From: JALVCQ01 sp964452325
Lineage (GTDB): Bacteria; Bacteroidota; Bacteroidia; JAADEI01; JALVCQ01
Direction of reading: 5' to 3'
Assembly (NCBI GenBank): GCA_964452325.1
Contig: CAYVLB010000027.1
Span: forward strand, 1 to 18,389
Length of the DNA stretch: 18,389 nucleotides
The stretch's first letter is position 1. The number at the start of each line of letters is the position of its first letter. The notes under the pieces were generated by a model that ran no database searches, was not told the DNA's origin, and worked only from the letters and a program-made list of their open reading frames with translations. This document shows positions 7,078 to 14,793 of the stretch, one piece after another. The position numbers were made by a program, and so were the translations under genes.

Positions 7078-9828
7078 TCAGGGGGCTTGGCAAAGTATGG
7101 CGAACTGACAAAATCGGCATTTGTCAGGTGAAGGATTCGGGGCAAACAGCGAAGGGTCTTCTTGTTCCGCTTTTTTGAGCATTGGCTCGATCCAACACCG
7201 CAACTGCTCTTCTACCATTTGAGCTACCGCACCAGATAGTTCCATATCTTGATCACCCAACATCAATCGCGCAGGTAACGATACATTATTGATCGAGCGA
7301 AGCGCCCACACCGCCGGATGAACGAGACGTTTGGTCGTTTTGTGAAGTAGCAAGGCATATATAAGCTGCTGAAAATATATGGTGTAAGCTCCTTTGCGCA
7401 AAACCTTGTCTGCAAATAGGTCCGACAGTTCCGTCACCTTCAAATCTCGAAGGCTGATCCGCCCAGTTTTATAGTCTTCAATCCGGAAAACTGCACCATC
7501 TTCCCGCACTAACGTGCGATCAATATAGCCCCGCAAGCGCAATGAAAGCCCACCCATCAAATTGACTGTCCCGTGCACCCGTTGTTCGACGGCATGTAAG
7601 CGCCACCGTCCCCCTGCTTCCGATTGTCTGTCTTGCCAAAGAATCGTAAGGATATATTGTGCGATCGCCTCCGTCATCAAAAGTAAGTAGGGATCGTCAG
7701 TTACATTGCTCGTTATCTGCATCTCATTTGCTAACCAATGGCTTATCAACGGTCTCAACCTATTTTGAGCACGGATGATTGCATCGGCTATTTCCCCCAA
7801 AGGACGTCCCAAGTAAGGCACAAGAAGGGCTTCCATCACCCGATGAAGGACGTTTCCAAAAAGCCGTGCATCCATGCCTTTGGGAAGGGGATGCTGTGGT
7901 TCAGGGATTTCTCGGATAACCGATAGAAAAAACAAACGCGGACACTTGCGCAATTTGTTGAGTGCACTGGGGGCAATGCCTTGACCACCTGTAAGCAGCA
8001 AGCGAAAACGGGCAAAATCGGCACCAGTGGGGGATAATATTAAATTTTCGGGAGTATACTCAAAGGGACGCCATTGGGGCTGCCACAAGCAGGTTGTTTT
8101 CGTTCCGTCCCATAACGACAGCAACCTACTGGGTTCCAGTACTTCCGTCACATCTTGGTCAGGGACATATACATGAATACGTTCCGCCCGTTCCGCAAGT
8201 CGGTAAAACTGAAGGTAATACGTCAACGTATGATAGGGAACATCCATCATCCCGAAAGCCTGACGAATGGGATAGGGAATCATCGATGGTGGCGGGGCAG
8301 GCGGCCACTTTTTTTCCACAAAATCCAACATATGTACTTGCCGAAATTCCAAGCCCGGCGTTTCATGCAGTCCCAACACCTGAACGCCTTTCATAGGATT
8401 CCCTTCGAGGAAGAGTGTTTCAACCGATGCCATAGCTGATAATGCCTCTAACCATTCTTCCGGCGAATAATTGGGCAAAACCTCCCGAACAATATCGAGA
8501 CGCGACATCAGCCACAACACCCCTTCGCGCGATGCAGACCCCCGAGAAGTCGCCCGATAGGCATCTTCCAATAATGCCGTCAGTATTTGGAATGCTTCGG
8601 TAGGATTGTTCACTTCCGCCCATTTCCGCAAGCGCTCTGGCAAGGTAGACAAGGGCACATATCGAACTGACCCTGTCAAATCCGGCACATTTTCAAACAA
8701 CTGCCGAAGGTAAGGATGCCGTCGCAAGTTCTCAAAAAGCTCATGAGTAATCCTGGCCCCAGCAGATTCCATACTTCGTAATTCGGCCAACAATCGGAGC
8801 CAGATGGCTATCGGAGTTGCGGACAAGGGCAATCCCGCTGAGAGATTCACTTCAAGGGCATCCGGCCAATAGTAAATCAACGACGTGAGTAAATCTTCTG
8901 AAGGTACAATAACACCCGTGGCAGAAGTGGCATTCGCATTTCCAAGCTCGTTGAGAAGAACAGACAACTGATATTGCCGCGATGGCACTCGATGCGCTAT
9001 CAGTTGCGGAAGTTCCTTGGGGGGAATCATCATCGCAGACGTAAATCGACGCAACAGCGGCGCCAATTGAGGTATCCGCCACTGGAATTCTTTTTCCATT
9101 CGCAAATAGGGCTGTGGAATGTCCCAATAAAACAGCACCTCGGTAGTCTCTTTCCAATATTGCCAAATACGGATTTGAGAAGCTCCTAAAAAATCAAAGC
9201 CCACTAATGCAATGGGGCCTTCAACTGCAGCACGGCTACCGGGAGATTCTGCAACCCACCGCTCCATCATCCCACGGTAGGCTTTTCCCGCATCAGTCAA
9301 TGCCCGCCGAAACTCAGCATACAAGGCAGGCATCGACTGCCAGAAGTGCAAAAAATAGGACTTTACCGATTGGTGGGTCTGGGCAACCGATTCCCAAAAT
9401 CGGTCCAAGATTTGCAAGATCTCATCGTTGGCCGAAAACTCATTCCTGATTTGTTCCCAATCGGCAGCTGTCCGACAAAGCCGTTTCACATCAACCAACG
9501 ATCGGTCCAACTCATCAATATCCCTTAGCAACACACTTCCCCAACCAGAAAATCCCTCAAACGAAGTAACCGTCTCGAACACTGCTAAATAGGCACGATA
9601 CAGATAAAGCAACAATTCACCTCGAGAGGCCAATATCCATGGAGTACATCCCTCGATAAATTCCATCCATGCATACGACTTGGGTGGGAATTGATTGGGG
9701 GCTACCTCTTGCCAGTAATGTAGGAACAGTAGGCGAGCCCGCTTTGTGGGGAATATCACCATCCATCGATAATCTGCCCCCCGCCGCCGCAAATCTTCTA
9801 CAACCCTTTTCAAAAACACATCTGCCAT
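7078..9828 (-). CDS. AddB-like PD-(D/E)XK nuclease / inactive helicase
   Basis: This large protein (916 residues from the chosen start) resembles the AddB-like subunit of the AddAB-type helicase-nuclease that processes double-strand DNA ends for recombination. An N-terminal MVIFPTKRARLLF segment sits where helicases have a Walker A loop but lacks GxGKT, as in inactive AddB helicase domains. The C-terminal nuclease domain shows GNVLHRVME (His662), GYIDRTL (Asp770), IEDYKTG (Asp785 and Lys787) and an FQQLIYALLL helix. Four Cys match the AddB Fe-S arrangement: Cys629 in KLRKCPRLF, then CxxCxxxxxC at 904-913. The nuclease site therefore appears intact. In-frame ATGs at 9879 and 9852 would add 17 or 8 residues. 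I prefer 9828 because homologs begin with the MADVFLKRV-like helix and because a -7-like box lies at 9869-9876. The AddA partner is not in the window. Confidence 0.88.
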   Translation of the reverse strand: MADVFLKRVVEDLRRRGADYRWMVIFPTKRARLLFLHYWQEVAPNQFPPKSYAWMEFIEGCTPWILASRGELLLYLYRAYLAVFETVTSFEGFSGWGSVLLRDIDELDRSLVDVKRLCRTAADWEQIRNEFSANDEILQILDRFWESVAQTHQSVKSYFLHFWQSMPALYAEFRRALTDAGKAYRGMMERWVAESPGSRAAVEGPIALVGFDFLGASQIRIWQYWKETTEVLFYWDIPQPYLRMEKEFQWRIPQLAPLLRRFTSAMMIPPKELPQLIAHRVPSRQYQLSVLLNELGNANATSATGVIVPSEDLLTSLIYYWPDALEVNLSAGLPLSATPIAIWLRLLAELRSMESAGARITHELFENLRRHPYLRQLFENVPDLTGSVRYVPLSTLPERLRKWAEVNNPTEAFQILTALLEDAYRATSRGSASREGVLWLMSRLDIVREVLPNYSPEEWLEALSAMASVETLFLEGNPMKGVQVLGLHETPGLEFRQVHMLDFVEKKWPPAPPPSMIPYPIRQAFGMMDVPYHTLTYYLQFYRLAERAERIHVYVPDQDVTEVLEPSRLLSLWDGTKTTCLWQPQWRPFEYTPENLILSPTGADFARFRLLLTGGQGIAPSALNKLRKCPRLFFLSVIREIPEPQHPLPKGMDARLFGNVLHRVMEALLVPYLGRPLGEIADAIIRAQNRLRPLISHWLANEMQITSNVTDDPYLLLMTEAIAQYILTILWQDRQSEAGGRWRLHAVEQRVHGTVNLMGGLSLRLRGYIDRTLVREDGAVFRIEDYKTGRISLRDLKVTELSDLFADKVLRKGAYTIYFQQLIYALLLHKTTKRLVHPAVWALRSINNVSLPARLMLGDQDMELSGAVAQMVEEQLRCWIEPMLKKAEQEDPSLFAPNPSPDKCRFCQFAILCQAP

Positions 9829-9860
9829 CCGTTCAATCTTTCCATTCAGCATTCGTAATG

Positions 9861-9876
9861 CATCTTTGCAATGATA
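9861..9876. promoter_or_regulatory. candidate overlapping divergent -7 boxes (AddB-like gene / Rid gene)
   Basis: The plus strand reads CATCTTTG at 9861-9868, one mismatch from TAnnTTTG and 36 bases before the Rid ATG. The minus strand reads TATCATTG at 9876-9869, also one mismatch, 40 bases before the ATG at 9828. Position and orientation suit both genes, but neither box is perfect and I found no convincing -33 TTG pair. Confidence 0.28.
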
Positions 9877-9903
9877 CATGCTCGAAGTTCAAAACAATGT
9901 GCT

Positions 9904-10347
9904 ATGCGCTGGCAACGCCGCCTAATTATTTCGAATAAAGCAGCAGAACCGGTGGGAGCCTATCCACACGCTACCCAGGTGGGTCCCTTTTTGTTTGTTT
10001 CAGGTATCGGTCCCCGTCGACGTCATCAATCAACCATTCCCGGAGTCGAGCTAGACCCTAACGGAAAGATAATATCATACGACATCGAAGTGCAGACCCA
10101 TGCAGTTTTCGAAAACCTTCACCACATCCTAAAAGCGGCAGGATACCGAATGAATGACATCGTCGACGTGACAGTTTTCCTAACCAATATGCAAGCAGAT
10201 TTCCATAGTTTCAACCGAATCTACCGAGAATATCTGGGAGAAGCCCGTCCCAGCCGCACCACCGTGGAAGTAGGTGCCTTGCCTACCCCTATTGCCGTCG
10301 AATTGAAAATCATCGCTTGGAAGCCCACCGACTTCAAGGGCGAATAA
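9904..10347 (+). CDS. Rid-family protein, 2-aminomuconate deaminase-like
   Basis: The 147-residue product has the YjgF/YER057c/UK114 (Rid) fold signature. It contains AEPVGAYPHATQVGPFLFVSG near the N-terminus, a QTHAVFENLHHILKAAG helix, DIVDVTVFLTNM, and RPSRTTVEVGALP with the conserved Arg. Canonical RidA hydrolyses reactive enamine/imine intermediates. Two features differ from canonical RidA. An insertion after VSG (GPRRRHQSTIPGVELDPNG) resembles 2-aminomuconate deaminases of tryptophan/nitrobenzoate breakdown, and Lys stands where RidA usually has the second Glu of its IEIEA segment. Deaminase activity is an inference from this resemblance. An upstream in-frame ATG at 9871 would add 11 residues that do not match the family, so I use 9904. 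It diverges from the AddB-like gene. Its 3' end overlaps the convergent protease gene by 14 bases. Confidence 0.85.
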   Translation: MRWQRRLIISNKAAEPVGAYPHATQVGPFLFVSGIGPRRRHQSTIPGVELDPNGKIISYDIEVQTHAVFENLHHILKAAGYRMNDIVDVTVFLTNMQADFHSFNRIYREYLGEARPSRTTVEVGALPTPIAVELKIIAWKPTDFKGE

Positions 10348-12331
10348 ACGGATAAACGAAGGCTTTCCCCTCGGAATCAATAACCCGTACCCAATAACTC
10401 CCACGGGGATATTTACTTATATCCAGCTGGCGGGCTCGGGTGCGTGCTCGTAGCTGCCCATTGACGTGAAACACCTCGATTAATGGCGGAGTGCGATCCC
10501 CCTCAACGACAATCTCCTTGGAGGTAATCCGCACGCCATCGATACGGTACGGAACATCACGGATACCAGACCACACCACATTATTGCCAAGTTGGATGTC
10601 ATCCAAAAAAATGTTGTTTTGCCGACCACTGCGAAATGAGAAGCGAATGAGCAAATTCGAATGTGATGCCACCGAAGTAAGGTTGATTTGTACAGAATCC
10701 CACCCGTTTCGACCCTGAGGATAAAAAGCCGACGGGTGCAGTCCTCCAACCGTCAACATTTGATTGGATCGACGAAACCATTTAGGGATCCAAGTCGTGC
10801 CATCATTTGTGCTCACATATACTGCCAACAAGTCCTTATCGGATGCGTCACGTTGGGCATAGGCATATTTAAACTTCAACACCGGTATATCCAATGCGGT
10901 CATATCGACAGGGGGTAGGAATAAATGGACTTCTTCACCTTTGCGTCCGTTGGTGTAGTTATCGTAAAAAATCGATGCCGGCGGACTGAACGAAGCCTGG
11001 GTAGTTACCTCCCACCGATGTCCATACTCATTCTGGGGAAACATCCACTCCGGCATTTGCTGGGGCGTAACTGGCTCAAGCCACGGCCGCGTAATCCACG
11101 GAATAGCGGGCAACACGGTTACTGCTCGGGAGTGGGTCTTGGTTTTGGAGACATTACCCTGTGTGATGGTCAGTGACACATCATATACTCCTTCCGTAGC
11201 ATAGGAGACCGTAGGCGACTCCGCAGTCGATGAAGAGGGACTGGCACCTGGCAAGTCCCATCCAAAACTCACCGTCCCTTGATAGTTCGACCGATTCATC
11301 AACTGCACATCCATTCCCACTCGCACATGGGGAGGTTCCACCCAAAAGTCCGGCACCGCCGCACATGTATACGAAGTACCTACCCCTGTTGCTTGCAAAT
11401 TGGATGGCGTTGACAACCCCGAACGATAAAAATTGAACTGGCTATTGACCCGCGACTTTTGACCCACTGTAAACATTCGAGGACACGAAGAATAGTCCAT
11501 GTGATTTTCGATCATATCGGGCATGTCGGGATTATCATTATGGCACGTGTTTTGGGAAGCATTGCAATCGAAATTAGATCCTTGCGTAGGAGGCGTATCT
11601 CCCACGTTATCGTTTGCTCCATTGCATCCATTCTGAAAAGTATGAAGCAACCCTAAATAGTGCCCTACTTCATGGGTCAGGGTGCGCGAGAAAGCATTCA
11701 TTTCCGAAGCCACTATCACCACTCCATCATGGCTTTGATTTGCCGCCATATGGGGAAGATATGCATATCCCAAAATCGTACCGGACCCGCTATTTTTAAT
11801 GCGCTTGACCACATAAATGTTGAGGTACTTATTTGTAGGCCATCGGAAGGCTTTGATCCGAGTATCGCCCCCTTCATTGGTGGCATCCGTGAAATGACGT
11901 ATGATGCCATTGGTACAATTCCCCTGGGGATCACGCCCTGCTAGGCGGAATTCGAATTCCATGTCTGCGATCAACGACTTAAATATGCTTCGGACACCAG
12001 CAGTATCGGCATTACTGCCTCTGAAATCCTTATTGAGCTGTTCAATGGCCGCCTGCACTTGGGCATCGGATATGTTCTCGGTGCCCCCCTCATGGAGAAT
12101 GTGAACTACCACTGGTATCACCCGAAGTCCTTCGGATGTTTCGTCTTCCGTAACCACCGGAAGAGAATGCAACACCTCTGAGACGACATCCGGCTGGCGT
12201 TCCAACAGTTGCTGCGTATACATTTCCTGGCCACACCACCCATCTGGAAAAGATTGTCCCCATCCATGCACTCCCCTCAAGCTCACACCAAGTAGCCCCC
12301 AAAACATGAGCGTCGTATGTAACCGCCGCAT
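10334..12331 (-). CDS. secreted M43-family metalloprotease with PKD-like and T9SS sorting-like domains (copy 1)
   Basis: The 665-residue product begins with a signal peptide (MRRLHTTLMFWGLL, ending near residue 25) and a pro-like region to about 75. The M43 (pappalysin/cytophagalysin-type) catalytic domain contains HEVGHYLGLLH at 220-230, the HExxHxxGxxH zinc site, and the Met-turn MDYSS from 278. A PKD-like domain follows at about 327-408, with the segment VSYATEGVYDVSLTI. A beta-sandwich at about 430-585 contains LKFKYAYA and FRSGRQNNIFLDDIQ. A C-terminal sorting-like domain from about 600 reads IEVFHVNGQ and YPRGSYWVRVID. Export by the type IX system to the surface or medium is inferred from this end. 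I chose ATG 12331 over 12376 because the signal peptide starts there and AAGGAAT precedes it. It lies 13 bases after the paralogous gene's stop. The substrate is unknown. Confidence 0.9.
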   Translation of the reverse strand: MRRLHTTLMFWGLLGVSLRGVHGWGQSFPDGWCGQEMYTQQLLERQPDVVSEVLHSLPVVTEDETSEGLRVIPVVVHILHEGGTENISDAQVQAAIEQLNKDFRGSNADTAGVRSIFKSLIADMEFEFRLAGRDPQGNCTNGIIRHFTDATNEGGDTRIKAFRWPTNKYLNIYVVKRIKNSGSGTILGYAYLPHMAANQSHDGVVIVASEMNAFSRTLTHEVGHYLGLLHTFQNGCNGANDNVGDTPPTQGSNFDCNASQNTCHNDNPDMPDMIENHMDYSSCPRMFTVGQKSRVNSQFNFYRSGLSTPSNLQATGVGTSYTCAAVPDFWVEPPHVRVGMDVQLMNRSNYQGTVSFGWDLPGASPSSSTAESPTVSYATEGVYDVSLTITQGNVSKTKTHSRAVTVLPAIPWITRPWLEPVTPQQMPEWMFPQNEYGHRWEVTTQASFSPPASIFYDNYTNGRKGEEVHLFLPPVDMTALDIPVLKFKYAYAQRDASDKDLLAVYVSTNDGTTWIPKWFRRSNQMLTVGGLHPSAFYPQGRNGWDSVQINLTSVASHSNLLIRFSFRSGRQNNIFLDDIQLGNNVVWSGIRDVPYRIDGVRITSKEIVVEGDRTPPLIEVFHVNGQLRARTRARQLDISKYPRGSYWVRVIDSEGKAFVYPFIRP

Positions 12332-12343
12332 AAGGAATTCCTT
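12332..12343. promoter_or_regulatory. palindrome covering the ribosome binding site of protease copy 1
   Basis: AAGGAATTCCTT is a perfect 12-base palindrome directly before the copy 1 ATG, in the 13-base gap between the two protease genes. Its AAGGA half is the Shine-Dalgarno-like site, so the TCCTT half could pair with it. The stem would be only four to five base pairs, so a regulatory effect is speculative. It may be chance. Confidence 0.25.
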
Positions 12344-12344
12344 T

Positions 12345-14321
12345 TTATCGAATAATAACCTTACGGAGCAATACATCTTCCCTGTCCGTTATGCGCACCC
12401 AATACGTACCCGTCGGATATGAATGCAGCATGATATCATGCGCACGGGTTTGAACAATGCGGCGTCCATCCATCGAAAAAAGCTCAATAATGGGCAATCG
12501 GCGATATCCCACTACCCGTAGGACCTTGTTTTGCAACAACACCCCCCGAGTGGCACTAGTGCCATTGCCAACACCCGAAATGATTGTAGGTGTAGCACCA
12601 AACTGAATATCATCAATGAAAATATTATTCTGTTGCCCACTTCGGAAGGTCAGCCGTACCAGCAAATGCTTGGCACTTGCATAAGGGCTCAGGTCAATGG
12701 TTACCGAGTCCCATTCACTGCGGCTACTAGGCACATAAGAACGAAGATAAAGCCCACCAATGGATGCGATCTTAGGGCCACTACCGAACCAACGGAGCCG
12801 CCACGTAGTGCCACAATCGGTGCTGACGTAGGCTATGAGCATATCCTGTTTTTGGGCATTAAGTCGGGCATGGGCATACTTAAACTTCAATTGGGGCACA
12901 TCAAGCATCGTTACATCCACAGGGGGCAACAACAAATGCACCTCTTCGTTCTCATAAGCCGTTTGAAAGTTTCTAAAATATATGGAATGAGTTCCACTAT
13001 ATGCTGCCTGAGATGTAATTTCCCAACGGCGACCTTCTTCATTTGTCAGGAACATCCATTCAGGCATCGTGGGAGCAATTTGATGCATCCAAGCTCCCTG
13101 GACCTGTGCCTCACCAGGAACCACTGTTATGGCTTGCATATCGGTCCATTCTTCCGTCGTGCCATCTTGAATTATCGACAGGGTAATGGGATACACACCG
13201 GGATTGGCATATGAAACCAAGGGTGAATCGGCCGACGAAGTGGTTGGAGAAGCACCGGGCATCGTCCACGAAAAGTTAGGACTTCCCTTATATAGGGACC
13301 GATTATATAAGCGGATGCTCTCATCCGTACAAGCGATTTCCTTTTCCGGTACGAAACGTGGTAAGGGACGACATGTATAAGTGGTGCCATCCACACCAGT
13401 ATACTGAAGATTTTCGGATGCACTCATGGGAGCCCGATAAATGGAATATAGGTTATCTGCCCGCTGCTTCTGGCCCACTGTAAAAAGAGCTTGACAACTG
13501 GAATAGTCCATGTAGTTTTCTATCATGTCAGGTAAATCAGGGGAATCCACACTACATGAATTGGTGCTCCATGGACATCCCCAATTCGGACTCTCCACTG
13601 GGGGCGTATCGTCCACCCCATCGCCTGCCAATGAACATCCCCCCTGAAAAGTATGCGCCAAGCCCAAGTAGTGGCCCACCTCATGGGTCAGTGTACGTGA
13701 TGAGCCATTCATTTCACTAGCTCGGATGACTACGCCATCATGACGCTGTCCAGCCGCACTTTGCGGATAATAAGCATACCCCAAGATAGTCCCCCCCCCA
13801 CTACTGGCAATCGATTTAACAACATATATGTTGAGATAGCGATTGGTCGGCCAATAGCGGCGTTTAATCGCATTATCCGAACCATTGTTCGTAGCAGAGT
13901 TGTATTCCCGAACAATGCCATTAGTACAATATCCCCGATAATCTCTCCCCGCCAAACGAAACTCGAATTGCATATCTGCAATCAGTGGCTTAAACACGGG
14001 CCGTACAATCGAGGTATCGCTATTCATCGCCCGAAAATCCTGATTAAGCCGATCGATTGCATCAATAATGTCCTGGTCGGATATATAATATGGATCACCG
14101 TCATGGAGCACGTGAACAACCACTGGAATCACTCGGACCGAATTTTCAGGCAACGTTACCTTCGGCAAGCCACTTACGTAATCTGCTACTTGCTGGATAA
14201 CCTCTGGATTCGTCACCAATATCGCTTCATTCTTTTCATCAGTAGCACACCATGGCACCTGTGCCCTCAGCGGAATTGACAGGATTGCTGCTATTACACC
14301 TACAATACACATATGATTCAT
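12345..14321 (-). CDS. secreted M43-family metalloprotease with PKD-like and T9SS sorting-like domains (copy 2)
   Basis: This 658-residue product is a paralog of the next gene and has the same layout. The signal peptide ends at about residue 20 (IPLRA-Q). A pro-like region reaches about 60, and the M43 catalytic domain carries HEVGHYLGLAH at 213-223 and MDYSS from 271. A PKD-like domain spans about 318-402 (segment VSYANPGVYPITLSI). The beta-sandwich at about 408-575 contains LKFKYAHA and FRSGQQNNIFIDDIQ, and a T9SS sorting-like end reads IELFSMDGR, YPTGTYWVRI and KVIIR. Zinc ligands and the Met-turn are intact, so it is likely active. A second ATG three codons in (14312) is also possible. 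It is the first gene of the leftward pair and faces rpsT across a 115-base promoter region. The paralogs share most landmark segments but differ in loops around the active site and in Cys content. Confidence 0.9.
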   Translation of the reverse strand: MNHMCIVGVIAAILSIPLRAQVPWCATDEKNEAILVTNPEVIQQVADYVSGLPKVTLPENSVRVIPVVVHVLHDGDPYYISDQDIIDAIDRLNQDFRAMNSDTSIVRPVFKPLIADMQFEFRLAGRDYRGYCTNGIVREYNSATNNGSDNAIKRRYWPTNRYLNIYVVKSIASSGGGTILGYAYYPQSAAGQRHDGVVIRASEMNGSSRTLTHEVGHYLGLAHTFQGGCSLAGDGVDDTPPVESPNWGCPWSTNSCSVDSPDLPDMIENYMDYSSCQALFTVGQKQRADNLYSIYRAPMSASENLQYTGVDGTTYTCRPLPRFVPEKEIACTDESIRLYNRSLYKGSPNFSWTMPGASPTTSSADSPLVSYANPGVYPITLSIIQDGTTEEWTDMQAITVVPGEAQVQGAWMHQIAPTMPEWMFLTNEEGRRWEITSQAAYSGTHSIYFRNFQTAYENEEVHLLLPPVDVTMLDVPQLKFKYAHARLNAQKQDMLIAYVSTDCGTTWRLRWFGSGPKIASIGGLYLRSYVPSSRSEWDSVTIDLSPYASAKHLLVRLTFRSGQQNNIFIDDIQFGATPTIISGVGNGTSATRGVLLQNKVLRVVGYRRLPIIELFSMDGRRIVQTRAHDIMLHSYPTGTYWVRITDREDVLLRKVIIR

Positions 14322-14345
14322 AGCTTACTAAGGTTTATTTTTGAT

Positions 14346-14422
14346 GGGGGCAAGATAAGGTATTCAGTGCAAATATTACCGTCCCAACTGGTTCAATCCG
14401 AAATTTTAATATTTGCGCCCCC
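14346..14422. promoter_or_regulatory. symmetric divergent promoter region (protease operon / rpsT)
   Basis: A perfect 10-base inverted repeat, GCAAATATTA at 14369-14378 and TAATATTTGC at 14407-14416, is separated by 28 bases. Read outward, each arm is TAATATTTGC, a near match to the Bacteroidota -7 consensus TAnnTTTG. One faces protease copy 2 (ATG 14321) and one faces rpsT (ATG 14437). On the protease side a TTG lies about 16-17 bases upstream. A second pairing, GGGGGC at 14346-14351 with GCCCCC at 14417-14422, directly extends the right arm. The implied leaders are about 40 bases for the protease and about 14 bases for rpsT. The repeat is directly visible, and its promoter role is inferred. 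Confidence 0.5.
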
Positions 14423-14436
14423 AATGAATAATGTCT

Positions 14437-14691
14437 ATGCCAAATATTAAGTCTGCTAAAAAGCGTACGCGCCAGATTGCCAAAACTACGGCACGTAATA
14501 AGACCTATAAGCGGCGTTTTAAGGACTTGCTTAAAAAGGTTAAAAAAAGACCCGATCGGGAATCCGCCCTCAAAATGTATCCCCAGTTGGTATCTCTTCT
14601 GGATCGAATGGCTAAACGCCGAATCGTTCACCCAAACAAGTCTTCCCGATTGAAAAGTCGAATTTATCGAATGATTCAGTCAAAGCACTAA
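14437..14691 (+). CDS. rpsT: 30S ribosomal protein S20
   Basis: S20 is a small basic primary-binding protein of the 30S subunit that contacts 16S rRNA. The product of 84 residues begins MPNIKSAKKRTRQ, the S20 N-terminal signature. It is Lys/Arg-rich and carries the middle and end pattern YPQLVSLLDRMAKRRIVHPNKSSRLKSRI of this family. Length is normal. An ATG two codons upstream (14431) is possible, but MPNIKSAKKR is the family start. It appears monocistronic, with its own upstream -7-like box and a strong terminator behind it. It diverges from the protease pair. Confidence 0.96.
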   Translation: MPNIKSAKKRTRQIAKTTARNKTYKRRFKDLLKKVKKRPDRESALKMYPQLVSLLDRMAKRRIVHPNKSSRLKSRIYRMIQSKH

Positions 14692-14723
14692 CCCCTCTTA
14701 ACTTTTATTACTTAATCTGGTGT

Positions 14724-14765
14724 AACGGGGTCGCGCGCAAGCTATGCGGCTCCGTTTTATTTTTT
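14724..14765 (+). terminator. rho-independent terminator of rpsT
   Basis: Left arm AACGGGGTCGC (14724-14734) pairs with right arm GCGGCTCCGTT (14746-14756) as 11 base pairs including two G-T pairs, with an 11-base loop. The stem is followed by a T-rich run TTTTATTTTTT (14755-14765). It lies 32 bases after the rpsT stop and separates rpsT from thyA. The remaining bases up to the thyA start include a weak -7-like TTAATTTG at 14764-14771 that could start the thyA transcript. Confidence 0.85.
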
Positions 14766-14793
14766 AATTTGCACTCCAGAAAATTTTTCGCCA

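Noticed and set aside
12531..13214. Plus-strand open frame of 227 codons inside protease copy 2
   Set aside because: It is antisense to a convincing metalloprotease frame and has no family-like motif, so it is a shadow frame.
13740..14279. Plus-strand open frame of 179 codons inside protease copy 2
   Set aside because: It is opposite the catalytic domain with the zinc site and has no recognisable content, so it is a shadow frame.
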